Of a stretch of 64,000 nt of DNA, positions 17,114-29,100 are shown one piece after another. The translations under genes and the position numbers were made by a program. Numbering within the stretch: the first letter of the stretch is position 1; each line of letters starts with the position of its first letter. Source of the DNA: Poindextera sp041691315 (lineage in GTDB: Bacteria > Pseudomonadota > Alphaproteobacteria > Caulobacterales > Caulobacteraceae); NCBI GenBank assembly GCA_041691315.1, contig JBEPUW010000004.1, forward strand, positions 95,345 through 159,344. Direction: 5' to 3'. The notes beneath the pieces were generated by a model. The model was given only the letters and a program-made list of their open reading frames with translations, was not told the origin of the DNA and made no database searches.

Positions 17114-20100
17114 TCAGAGGCTGCCGCCGCCATCGCCGACCAGGACGAAGGCCGCCCAATAGAAGGGGTGTGCGGTCTCGGGCTGGTCGTAGATCTGCTT
17201 CTGGGCGTCGGCCAGCGCCCGGCCCAGCCCGGCCTTGGGCACACTGGCGCCCTGGAAGAAGCCGTTGATTTCGGCGCTGGAAGTGGCCGCGTCGACCTTC
17301 CACTCGGTCGCCAGCACGTTACGCGCCCCGGCATAGATGAAGCCGCGGGCCAGGCCGCTCAGCGCATCGCCGCCGTCTGCCAGGCCGGTGCGGGCCTCGT
17401 CCAGCTTGCCGCCGCCGGCGGTGTCGCAGGCCGACAGCACCACGACGCGGGCCGTAAGGTCGGCGTCGAACAGCTGCGAAGCCTCGATCAGCCCGTCGCC
17501 GTCGGCGCCGACCGAAGTTAGCAGCGCCGGTTCGGCGAAGCAGTTGGAGAGGCCAAGCACGCCGTGCGTCGCCAGCATGATCACGTCGGCCTTGGCGGTC
17601 TCGGGACTGTGCAGGAAGTCGCTGTCGGTGAAGTTCGCGCCCATGACCAGCCGCGCGCCGGGGAACTTGGCGGCGATGCTCCGCGCCTCGTCCTCGGTCT
17701 CCGGCAGCGGGCCCAGCAGTTGCAGATCGTGCTCGACCTGCAGCCGGCAGGCGTCGGACAGCCCGCGCTGCTTGGCCAGCCGCGCGGCGACCTCGGCGGC
17801 GTTGGGAACATAGTCGCCATAAACCGCCGCACGCAGCTGCGCCGGGGGCGTGGAGGTCGCCTTGCGCAGCCGGATGAAGGAGGCCGGCCCCAGGGTGTTG
17901 GCCACCGCGACGTGGCGGGCCAGCCAGTCGACGCCGGTATAGTCCTGGTCGTCGTGGATCTTGTCGAGGTGGGCCTGGTCCGGCGCGCTCGCCACCAGGG
18001 CGGCGAAGGGAATGGAGGCCAGCGAGCCGTTCACGTCGACGTCCAGGGTGTCGATCTGGCCCAGCTGGTCCTGAACCGGCGCGATCAGGGCCGCATAGAG
18101 CTTCTCGCTGGCGTCGAGATCGAAGTCCGGCAGGCGGCGGCCTTTCAGGTGCGTGCTGCGCTGAAAGCGGTCGGCGAGGGCGTCGATCTGCACCCCGGTC
18201 AGCGGCACGATGAACGGATGCACCGCGGCCTTGTCGACCAGGATGCCATAGCCGCCCTGGCCACCGACGACGATGCGCAGGTAGGCCTCATGATCCGACA
18301 GGGCGGCCTGCAGGTCGGTGGCCGACGCCTGCGGATTGAGCAGTTCCAGATAGGCCGGAGCCTTGTCGCGCAAGGCGGCTTCGGCGGCCGCGTAGTGGTC
18401 GGAGGCGGTCTTGACGGCGGCGTCGGCGGCCGACTTCTGGTCGCCCGGTGTGTTCGGATCGGCGGCCAGTTGCTGCTGGCGTGCCAAGGCGGCCCGATAG
18501 GCCCGCTCGGCGTCCTGATAGACGCGCGCTTGGTCGCCGGCCTGTTTCAGCACCAGCCGCGCCGCCAGCTGCGCCGTCGTCCGCGCCGCCGCCCCGTCCC
18601 AGACCAGGGATAGGGTCTGGAAATATTCCGCCGCCAGCGCGGCGTCGCCGGTCCGCCGCCATTCCTTTTCCAGGAGCGTCAGGTGGTTGGCGGCGATGTC
18701 GGGTGGCAGGCCCGGCGATTCCATCTGCCGGTCATAGATGGCCAGGGCCTGGCGGCCGTTGACCAAGCCCTCGCTGGCGCGCCCCTGGGCCGCCTGAGCG
18801 CCTTCCAGGGTCAGATAGAGGTGGGCCTGGGCGCGACTGCCGGGGGCGGCCTTGGCCATGATCACCAGACCGGCCTGGGCGGCGGCTTCCGCGCCGGCAT
18901 AGTCGCCGGCCGCCAGCCGTGAATCGGCCAGCTCGTTGGTGATATCGCCTTCGAGCCAGCCCGGCGGGAAGGCCACCGGCTGCAGATCGACCGAGGCGGC
19001 GACCAGCAGCGGGCCCTCGTCGCCGCGGCCAAGGCCGCGGGCCGCGACGGCGGCGACGTAAGACGCCTGGGCGTTGAGGATGGCGGCCTTGTCCGCCGTC
19101 GGCTCGTCGGTCAGCGAGACCAGCAGGCTGCGCTGGCCAGCGCTGATATTGCTGGCTTCGACGCGCCCGACGTCGCCGGCGCTGATCTTGTCGCCTGCCT
19201 GCGTATCGGCGTTGCGGGCGATCTGCGCGCGCGCCTGGATGGCCTGCCGGGCCGTGCGCATGGCGGTGGCGTCGTGGTGCTGGTTCAGCTGGTCGACGGC
19301 GCGATAGTTGAGGATCTTGGTCGCCAGCATCGGGTCGTTGGCGGCCTTGGCCCGCGCCTCGGCCTCGGTAAAGACGTAGGCGGCCTCGTCGAAACGGCCG
19401 GCGTTCGACATGTTCAGGCCGATCTCCGCCAGGATCTCGCCTTCGCCCTCCACGTCGTCCGGTGCCACCTGGCTGTGCATGCGCAACAGCTCCTCGAAGT
19501 CGCGCTCGGCGGTGTCGAAGCTCCAGATGGTGTTGTATTCATAGGCCCGGCGCAGCAGCAACTCGTAGTTGGCGGTGGCGGCCTGGCCGGGCGGCCCGGA
19601 CGGAAACACCGCCTCGATTTCGCGCAAGCCGGGGGTCTGGGCCGAAGCGCTGGCCGCCGCCGCGGTCGGGCGCTCAAGGCCGGTCATGACCCGCGCGGCG
19701 CTGACCAGCGGCCCCCAGTCCGACGGAAAGACTTCGCCGACGATGGTCTGCTGGCCGCGCTGGGCGACCAGGACATAGCGCCTGGGGCCTGTCTGGTCGG
19801 TGCGAGCGCAGGCGACCTGCTTCATCGCGCTGAAGTCGGGGCTCTGCAGCGGCGTGGTCTCGCCCTGGCAGACGGCGGTGACCGCGGCCTGCGCCAAGGC
19901 CGCGGTCGGATAGAGGGTGATGCGGCCCGACGGCCGCTCCCACGCGCCGCAATAGATGTCCGAGGCCTGGCCGCCCCTGGGCCCGTCGAAGCGCATGACG
20001 GCGCGACAGGTCTCCTGCTCGCTATTGGTCCCAAGGCCGAAATCGCCGGTCTCGGCCGCGACGGCGACCCTGACGCCGCCCAGCCAGAACGTCGCCAGCA

Positions 20101-20134
20101 GCACGTACAGCCAGGCCAGTCGGGATTTGGTCAT
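17114..20134 (-). CDS. Secreted CHAT-domain cysteine peptidase
   Basis: 1006 residues. A signal peptide (LAWLYVLLATFWLGGVRVAVA) sends it across the inner membrane. A middle alpha-helical TPR-like region (about 190-620) contains several helix pairs such as FDEAAYVFTEAEARAKAAND and DYAGAEAAAQAGL. The C-terminal CHAT (caspase HetF-associated with TPRs) domain has its catalytic pair visible as His857 in ATHG and Cys903 in LSACDTAGG. It ends in HPFYWAAFVLVGDGG, typical of the family. The start ATG overlaps the stop of the giant exoprotein gene in ATGA, so production is coupled to it. Inference: it processes or releases the exoprotein, or answers a signal from it; no substrate is known. Confidence 0.92.
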   Translation of the reverse strand: MTKSRLAWLYVLLATFWLGGVRVAVAAETGDFGLGTNSEQETCRAVMRFDGPRGGQASDIYCGAWERPSGRITLYPTAALAQAAVTAVCQGETTPLQSPDFSAMKQVACARTDQTGPRRYVLVAQRGQQTIVGEVFPSDWGPLVSAARVMTGLERPTAAAASASAQTPGLREIEAVFPSGPPGQAATANYELLLRRAYEYNTIWSFDTAERDFEELLRMHSQVAPDDVEGEGEILAEIGLNMSNAGRFDEAAYVFTEAEARAKAANDPMLATKILNYRAVDQLNQHHDATAMRTARQAIQARAQIARNADTQAGDKISAGDVGRVEASNISAGQRSLLVSLTDEPTADKAAILNAQASYVAAVAARGLGRGDEGPLLVAASVDLQPVAFPPGWLEGDITNELADSRLAAGDYAGAEAAAQAGLVIMAKAAPGSRAQAHLYLTLEGAQAAQGRASEGLVNGRQALAIYDRQMESPGLPPDIAANHLTLLEKEWRRTGDAALAAEYFQTLSLVWDGAAARTTAQLAARLVLKQAGDQARVYQDAERAYRAALARQQQLAADPNTPGDQKSAADAAVKTASDHYAAAEAALRDKAPAYLELLNPQASATDLQAALSDHEAYLRIVVGGQGGYGILVDKAAVHPFIVPLTGVQIDALADRFQRSTHLKGRRLPDFDLDASEKLYAALIAPVQDQLGQIDTLDVDVNGSLASIPFAALVASAPDQAHLDKIHDDQDYTGVDWLARHVAVANTLGPASFIRLRKATSTPPAQLRAAVYGDYVPNAAEVAARLAKQRGLSDACRLQVEHDLQLLGPLPETEDEARSIAAKFPGARLVMGANFTDSDFLHSPETAKADVIMLATHGVLGLSNCFAEPALLTSVGADGDGLIEASQLFDADLTARVVVLSACDTAGGGKLDEARTGLADGGDALSGLARGFIYAGARNVLATEWKVDAATSSAEINGFFQGASVPKAGLGRALADAQKQIYDQPETAHPFYWAAFVLVGDGGGSL

Positions 20135-23100
20135 GGCGCCGTTCCGGCCGGCGGCGGGCAGGGGGTATTGGGCGGACAGGACTTGTCGGTTTCATCCGAG
20201 CCGGTCCAGAGGTCGCGATTGCCGGCCCCGGTGATCGGCGAGCTATCGCCAAGGCCCTCGCGGGTCTGCTCCGGCGTGCCGACCGGGAAGACGTTGACCA
20301 CCGTCGTATTGTTGGAGCTGGACCCGGCGACGAAGGCCGCTACCTGGTCGAAGTCGGTCGAGGTCAGGTCGGTCGGCGGCAGGTTGATCACGATCGGCTG
20401 CGGCGGCGCGGTGATGGTCCCGATGCTCGCCGCGGCCTGGCCGTTGACCGTGTAGTTGGCCGCGTCCGCGCCGGAGAGCGCCAGGCCGGTGACGCTGACC
20501 AGCTTATGGGTCCCGGCGCTGGCGGTGTCGTAGGTCCCGGCGGTCGGGTCGTTCAGGCCGACCTGATCGCCCTGCACGATCCCCGACAGGCTGTAGTTGT
20601 CGGTGGCCAGGGTCGCGTCGGCGTTGCCGTCGAAGGGCTTGGAAACGCCGCCGACCAGCGAGGCCGACAGCGCCTTCTGGTCGATGGTCCCAGGCGCGAC
20701 GGTGGTGGTGACGATGTAGTTGGCCCCGCCGGCGCCGTCCTGGATCGTGTAGCCGCCGACCGCCAGGGTACGGGCGCCGGCGTTCTTGCTGTCGTAGCTC
20801 TCTGCGAGCCCAGAGATGCTGTCGCCGGCGACCAGACCGCTCTCGGTCGGCATGGCGGTGGATAACGTTGTCCCGTCATAGGTCTTGGTGGCGGTCACCG
20901 CCGCCAGCGTCAACGGCGCCGCGTTGATCGTCCCCGGCGCGATGACCGTGGTGACGAGGTAGTTGCCGCCGTCGTTGCCGTCGTTGATCGTATAGCCGCT
21001 GATCGCAAGGGTGCGGGCCCCGGCGTTCCGGCTGTCATAGGCCTCGGTCAGGCCCGAGATGCTGTCGCCCCCGATCAGGCTCGAGTGGGTCGGTGTGGCG
21101 CCGGAGAGCAGCGTCCCGTCGTAGGTCTTGGTGTCTGTCACCGCCGTCAGGGTCAGCGCGGCCCGGTCGATGATGCCGATGGAGGCCTGGGCCGTATTGT
21201 TGACGGTGTAGTCTTCGGCGTCGCCGCCCACCAGTTGCAGGCCCGTCACCGATACAGTCTTGCCGGTTCCGGCGTTGCGGGTGTCATACGTCCCGCTTGC
21301 GGGGTCATTCAGGCTGACGCTGTCCCCCACGATCGCGCTGGAAAGGCTGTAGTTCGCGCTGCCGAGGGTCGCGTCGGTGGTCCCGTCATAGGTCTTCTCG
21401 ACGGCGCCGGTGAGCGACGCGGTCAGGGCCAGGGGGTTGATGGTGCCGCTGGCGGTGTTGACCTGGATGATATTGTAGTCGGCGCCACCGTTGCCGTCGT
21501 TGATCGAATAGCCAGGATCGACCACCAGGGTGCTTCCACCGGTTCCCTTGACGTCCTTGCTGGCGAAGCTTTGCGTGGCGCTGAGCTTGTCGCCGGCGGC
21601 TGTGTACAAGATGCTGAGGGTCGGACTGGCGAGCGAAGTTGTCCCACCGTCATAGGTCTTGGTGTCGCCGGTGGCGCTCAGCACCACATCCACCGGGTTA
21701 ATGATGCCGTTATTCTGCTCGGTGGTGATCTTATAGTTGCCCAACCCGTCACTGCCGTTCGACTCGGTGATCGTATAGCCGCTGTTGACCACCAGCGTGC
21801 TGCAGCCGTCCACCACCACGTCCTTGCTGGTGAAGCTCTGGCTGAGCGATCCGAGGGTGTCGCTGGCCGCCAGTCCGCTCTCCCCAGGTGTGCCGGCGGA
21901 GAACGTCGTGCCGTCATAGGTCTTGGTGTCGAAGACCGCCGACAAGGTCAGGTCGGCCTGGTCGATGATCCCGATGGTGTTCGAAGCGGAGCTGTTGACC
22001 GTGTAGTCCTCGGCGTCATTGCCCGACAGTTGTAGGCCGATGACGGTCACGGTCTTGCCGGAGCCGACATTCTGGGTGTCGTAGGTTCCGCTTGTGGGAT
22101 TGTTCAGGCTGACGTCGTCCTGGCCGATGACGCCGGGGAGGCTGTAGTTCGAGTCATTGAGGGTCGCGTCGGTGGTCCCGTCGTACGTCTTCTCGACCGA
22201 CCCCGTCAGCGAGGCGGTCAGGGCCAGGGGGTTGATGGTGCCGCTGGCGGTGTTGACCTGGATGACATTGTAGTCGCGCCCGCTGTTGCCGTCGTTGATG
22301 GAATAGCCAGGATCGACCGCCAGGGTGCTGCCGCCAAGTCCCTTCGCGTCCTTGCTGGCAAAGCTCTGCGTGGCGCTGAGCGTGTCGCCGGCGGATGTGT
22401 ACAGGATGTCGAGGGTCGGACTGACGAGTGAGGTGGTTCCGCCGTCATAGGTCTTAGTGTCGCTATTGGCGCTCAGCACCACATTCACCGGGTTGATCGT
22501 GCCGCCGGCGCTGTCGGTGGTGATGTTGTAGTTGCCGGACCCGTCGGTGCCGTTCAACTCGGTGATCGTGTAGCCGCTGTTGACCACCAGCGTGCTGCAG
22601 CCAGGCCCCATCACGTCCTTGCTGGTGAAGCTCTGGCCCAGTGGCGAGAGGGTGTCGCTGGCCACCAGTCCACTCTGACCGGGCGTGCCGCCGGAGAGCG
22701 TCGTGCCATCATAGGTCTTGGTGTCACCCACTGCCGACAAGTTCAGGTCGACCTTGTCGATGATCCCGACATTGCCGGAGGCCGAACCCAGGCCATTGAG
22801 GAAGTAGTTTCCCGCCGCGTCGCCGGAAAGGGTCAGACCGTTGACCGTCACCAACTTGCCGGAGCCGGCGTTCTGGTCGACGTAGGACCCGGCGGTGACG
22901 ATGTTCAGGCTAACGTCGTCGCCGTTGATGCCGCCTTGGAAGTTGTAGTTGGCGGCGGTCAGGGTTGCGTCGGTGGTGCCGTCGTACGGCTTCTCGACCG
23001 TCCCCTGCAGCGACACGTCCAGCCCAAGCTGGTCGATGGTTCCGTCCGCGGTTCCCGAGGCGTCAACCGTGTAGTTATTGCCAGAGTTGCCGTCGGTGAC

Positions 23101-26100
23101 CGAATAGCCGTCATCGACGGACAGGGTGTGCGGCCCCGCGTTGGCGCCATCGTAGCTCTGCGTCGCGGAAACGCTGTCGCCAGGAACCAGGCCCCCGACG
23201 CTGGGCGTCGAGCTAGGGCCGGTGTCCTGGGGGCTGCCGTCATAGGTCATGCTGTCGGGCGAGGCCGAGATGGTCAGGGCTGCCGGATTGATGAACAGCG
23301 TCCCGCCGTCATTGGTCGGGTTGGCGCCAGGGTCGTTGTAGATGATCCGATAGGGTCCGGACGGCGGGTTCGGGCCGGCCGCGGTCACGCCGGCGACGCT
23401 CAGGCCATAGGATCCGACATCGTAATAGCCCGAATTGGCGATACCCGGCGGGTTGAGCAACGGCCCCACCTGGAAGGTTTGCACCGCCGAGGCGAACGTG
23501 TCGCCGGCTTGCAGGCCAGTGGCGGTGACCGTGTAGGCCGGGAAATTGCCATAGGTGATGGTGTCGTCCGAGGCGGTGACCTGCAGCACGTGCGAGACGC
23601 CGAAGAGCTGCGGATAGACACCGGCCGACGGAGACGACCAGGTCGCGCTGAAATCGAAGCCCACGTAGGTCGACTGGGTGAAGGGATCGTTGGGGCCTCC
23701 GACCGTCATGCCGACGACATTGTTCGCCGTCCCACCGCCGCCGCTGACCCCATTCGGTTGGTTGGTGGCTCCTTTATCCCAGTAGCCGTTGGTGATGGTT
23801 CCACCTAGGCTGCCGACGAGACCGGCGCCGTGGGCGTTGGTGTAGACGTCCCCGGTGGCGTAAAAGTCGGTTGCGCTGCTGGTGTCGAGAATCTCTCCGG
23901 CGAAGCCGCCGACGTTCGACATGCATCCCGTAACCGAGGTCGGGCTGGTGGAATAGGTGTTGGTGATGACGCCGCCGTTCACGACCTCGCCGACGAACCC
24001 GCCCACCTCGGCCTCCGCGCTCGGGGCCGACACCGTTACCGCGCCGGTCGAGAAGGATTGCGACACGGCGCCGCCGGAGATTTCGCCGGCGAAACCGCCG
24101 GCCAGGTCTGGAGTCGTGCTCGACGCCGCCTGGGTCACCGTTCCGGTGGCGTAGGAGGCGGTGATCGTGCCTTGCGAAAGGCCGATAAACCCACCCGCAT
24201 CCGACGAGCCGCCGGCGTTGACGGCGCCGGTGGCGTAGGAGCCGGTGACGGTCGGCGTTGCGCCACTGGTGACCAGGGCCGCGCCGACCAGCCCGCCGGC
24301 CGCCTGAAGCTGCGTTCCCGCGGCGCCGCCGGCGCCGCTGGTGACGCTGCCGGTCGCGAACGAGGTGAGGACCGAACCGCCGTCCATCTCGCCGACCAGG
24401 CCGCCAACGCTGGCCTGGCCGCCGGAGACGCTGGCCGAGGACGATGAGAAGTTGACCGAGCCAGTCACGGTCAGCGACCCGACCAGGCCCCCGGCCGCGG
24501 CATTGGCGAAGCCGCCGGCGGGATCGACGCCGTTGCCGGCGGTCACCGTGCCGGAAGTGGTAGCGTTCGACACCGTTCCGCTCAGGCTGCCGACCAGCAG
24601 TCCCACCGACATGCCGTCGCCGCCGCTCGCGTGGCTGGTTGCGATGTTGACGTCGCTGATGGCGGAGCCCACGCCGGCGAATCCGAACAGGCCCACCGCG
24701 CCGGTGGTCGTAACGCCATCGACGGTCTGCTTCGAGCCCGTCGCGCCGATCAGGGTCAGGTTGGTGATGGTGTAGCCCTGGCCGGTGAAAGTTCCCGTAA
24801 ACGGCGCGGCCGCGGTGGCGCCGACCGGCACGAAGCCGTTGGCCGGGTTGAAGACGCCCGAGGCCCCGATCGTCTCGCTGGCGTCGATGTTGCTCGCCAG
24901 GCTGTAGCTAGCCCCCAGGTTCAGCGACATCAGCTCCAGTTGATGGACGTTGGTGATGCTGTTCGAATATTCCGAGCGCAGGATCGGCCGGGTTTCGCCG
25001 GGGATCATGAACCAGACGCCGCTCAGGTCGAAATTGGCGTAGCTGGCCGTGGCATAGGCGCTGGGGCCGCCGCCGCCGACCGCGAAGACACTCGTTGGCG
25101 GAGTCGCGGAACCGAACGTGTTGACGCCGATAGGTTGGCCGGTCGTGCCTTTGTCCCAATAGGAGTTGAAGACGGTCCCGCTGGTCAGGAAAGTTCCATT
25201 CCTGGACCCGAGCTGGCCGACGAGACCGCCGGTGAAGACGGGGGTGACGCTGGTGACAAGTCCTGTCGCATAGACGTGGTCGACCTCACCGTCGTTATCG
25301 ATGGCGCCGGCGAATCCACCGGCCGGGCTAACCCCGCCTCCGGACCCGTTGATGGTGACAGAGCCGAGCGCATAGGCGTTGGAAATGCTCGTGCCTTGGC
25401 CTTCCACTTCGCCGGCAAAGCCGCCGGCGCGGGTGAAGTTGTTGGTGGTCGCCGCTTGCGAATTTACCGCACCGCTGGCGTAGGCGTTGGTGATCTGCGC
25501 GTCGTTCTCCACGGAGCCGACGAAGCCGCCGGCGGCGCTGTTAGAGCCAGTCACCCCGCCGGCGGTCTGGGTCACCGCGCCGGTCGCATAGGCGTTGGTG
25601 ATCCCGATACTGTCGACAGACCCGATCAAGCCGCCGATGGCCGAGCCGGCCCCGCCGCTCACCGCGCCGGTGGCGTAGGAGCCGGAGATGCCCAGCACGG
25701 CGTTGGAGGCGCCGGACCCGCCGAACTCCCCGACCAGGCCGCCCGCCGCCGGCCGGTCGACGCCCATGGGCGGATAGGCGGTCACGCTGACCGCGCCGGT
25801 CGCGTAGGAATTGGTGATCAGGCCGCCGCTGCCGCCGGTGCCCAAAAGGCCGCCGGCGAAGGCATCGCCCCCGGCGACGGTCGCCGAGGAGTGGGAATTG
25901 GCGATCAGGCCGGCCGAGCCGCCGACGAGGCCGCCGGCGTCGGCTGTTGTGCCCTGGCCGCCGCTAGTGATCTCGTTGCCGACGGTGACCAGACCAGATG
26001 AGGACGTGTAGTCCGCCGTCCCGAGAAGCCCGGCGGCCAAGGCGCCGACGACCATCCCGTCGCCGCCGGCGACATGGGCGTTGGCCAGGTTGACGTCTTC

Positions 26101-29100
26101 GATGACACCGCCCCTGTCCACAAACCCGAACAGGCCGACCAAGCCGTCCGTCGCAAGGCCCGGGGTCGGCGACTGCGGGAAGGCTGTCGTATAGGTGATG
26201 GTCAGGCCGGAGATGGTGTGGCCGCGGCCGTCGAACACCCCGGTGAAGTTGGATTCGCCGTTGGCGCCGATGGGCGAGAAGCCGGTCGCTGGGTTCCAGA
26301 GTCCTCCGGCCAGCCCAGCCGCATTGCTGGTCCCGCTGGCATCGATGTCGTTCGCCAGCGTGTAATCGGCGCCCAGATGCAGCTCCATCAGCTGCAACTG
26401 ATGGGCGTTGGTGATGGTGGTCGAATACTCCGACGACAGCATCGGCCGGGTCGCGCCCGGGATCATTACCCAGACGCCGGCGCCGGTGGTCAGGTCGGTC
26501 CCGAAGTTGGCGTAGGTCGCTGCGGTGTAGACCGCGGCGCCGGTGATGCCCACTACCGCGGTCGCGGTCGCCACGCCGTCGCCGATCGCGGCCGCCGGTG
26601 TGATGTGGTAACCGACCCCCTGGCCCGTCGTGCCGGTGTCCCAATAGGAGTTCGACAGCGAGGTGACGGGGGTCGGCTCGTTGGAGTTCCCCAGCACCGC
26701 GACAAGGCCGGCGACAGGCCCGCCGCCGCTGACCGCGCCGGTGGCGTAGACGCCGGAGATGCTGCTGCTGGCGGCGGCGAGGCCGGCGAAGCCGCCGGTG
26801 TCGGCGAAGGCGCCGGTCGAGGTGACGGGGCTGAGCGAATAGGAATTGCTGATCGAGCTGTCGGATACGGAGCCCGCGAATCCACCCGCCAGCGTGACGG
26901 CGCCGCTGTCAGCGCCGCCGACGGTCTGGACGGCGCCGCTGGACCAGGATTGCGTGATCGACGTCGGAAACGACGGGCCGCTCACATTGCTTAGATCGCC
27001 GACAAAGCCGCCGGCATAACTGACGCTGCCGTCCACGCCGGCCGCGGTCTGCGTCACCGCGCCGGTGGCATAGGACGTCGTAATGGTGGTTGACCCCGCC
27101 GCGCCGGCAAATCCGCCGAGGAGGGAGCCGGCGCCGCCGCGGATCGCGCCATTGGCGAAGGAGCGGCTGACCGTGCCATTGACGACATCTCCGACCAGCC
27201 CGCCGACGGAGGTGAAGTCGCCGCCGGTCGCCGAGCCGCTGGCTGACGAGTTGGCGATCGTAGCGTCTTGCACATAGCCGGCGAGGCCGCCGACGTTCGC
27301 CCCCGCGCCTTGAACTCCGGCCAAGGCGCCGCTGACAGAGCCGGAGGCAGACGAACCGGAGATGGAGCCGCCGACGACCATGCCAACCAGACCGCCGACA
27401 TTTGAAATCTTCCCGCCCGAAACGACGGCGGAGGAGCTGTCGTTCACGACTGTTCCGTTGGCGTAGCCGATCAGGCCGCCAGCCACGGCGTAGGCGAAGT
27501 TGCCGGTATTTGCGCCGGTGCTCGTGTTGGGATCGAAGTCCGCGACGGTGATTTGGCCGGACGACGAGGCGTTCATCACCGCTCCGCCTTCGAGCTCTCC
27601 GACCAGCGCGCCTGCCCACACGCCGTTGCCGCCGGTCACCGTGGCATTGGACAGGTTGATGTCCCGCACCGTGCCGCCGGCGACAAAGCCGAACAGGCCA
27701 AGTCCGCCATTGGTAGCGAGGCTGGCGAGGCTCTGTTGGCCGATCGGCGTGACTTCCTGGATGTCCAGGTTGGAGATGGTGTTGCCGAGACCGACGAAGG
27801 TCCCCGTGAACGGCGTGTAAACCGTGCTGGCGATCGGCGCGCCGGTGAACACCGTCGCGGTGTTGGAGGTGTTGAGGTCGAGCGGCGCGGCGAGGGCGTA
27901 GAGCCCGCCGAGACCGCCTGAGCCGTTGTTAGGATCGTTGATGTTGAGGAGATCCAGCTGGCTGTAGACCAGGGTGTATTGATTGCTGTTGATGAACAGG
28001 CTCTGGCCGCTGTTCGGCGCGGCGGTGAAGGTCAGCGCGCCGCCGTTGACGAAGGCATAGTCACCGCCGCCCCCGCCCTGCGCAGTGTTCAGGTCGACTT
28101 CACCGGCGCCGCTGTCGGTGATCGGGGCGGTGACGGTGAGCGAATGGTAGGCGTTAACGGCGAAGTCCGTCGGGTCCGAAATGGCGACCGGCGCGCCGAT
28201 CAGGATATCGCCGGCGACCGTCTGGGCGGTGGGCTTGAACGTCGCGCTGGTGTCCCACACCTGGACGTTCGCGGTTGCTGAATTGGTGGTGATTGCGCCC
28301 GGCGTCGCGCTGCCGGTGAACCCGGCGGTGATGCTGGCGTTAGGCCCCAGGTTCAGCTGGGTGGCGCCGATCAGCATCGACCCGGCGGCGTTGATCGCGC
28401 CTGGAAGGGTGACCGCACCACCGATGCCGTTGACCGGGCTCGCCTGCAGCGCGATCGAACCCGCGCTGGCCGCGCCGAGGCTCAGGTCGCCGCCGACGGC
28501 TGGAAAGTTGTTGTCGACCAGGAAGGCGTCAGACGGCCCGAGGTTCGTCCCCGCCACGACGCTCAGGGTGCCGTTCGGCGCGGCCGCGGAAGGCCCGACC
28601 AGCAGGCTCGACGAGGGGTCGATCGAGATGTCGCCGGTGGATTTCAGGATCAGCGACGAACCGGCGATCGACTTGCCGGCCTGCACCGTGAGGCCCGGCG
28701 CGACCTGGGTGCTGAAGCTCAGAATCGATATCGAGCCTGCCGCGGTGATGCCGGCATCGACGGCGACCTTTCGGCCGATCAGATCGACCGCTCCGGCGCC
28801 GTTGGACACCAGGGCCTTGTCGACCTCGATTCCGCCGCTGCCGCCGCCAAGCAGCGAGACCGCCCCGCCATTGCTGGTCCATGTGCCGGTCTTGATGGTC
28901 CCGGCGCTGCCGATGATGCCTGAGGCGGCGGTAATGGTTCCGGCCGAGGCGTCGATCGTGGTGACCGACGATCCACTGTTGACGCCCGGCGCGTTCGGTC
29001 CGGATACGTCGCCGTCGAGGATGACGCTGTAGCCGTTCGACTTATCCGTGGGGTCCAGCGTGTCGGCCTTCATCCCCGAGGCGCTGACGTGGCCGCCGAG

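Noticed and set aside
20450..23600. Spaced DNA repeats resembling an array
   Set aside because: They are in-frame protein modules (YDG/MBG type) inside the exoprotein gene.
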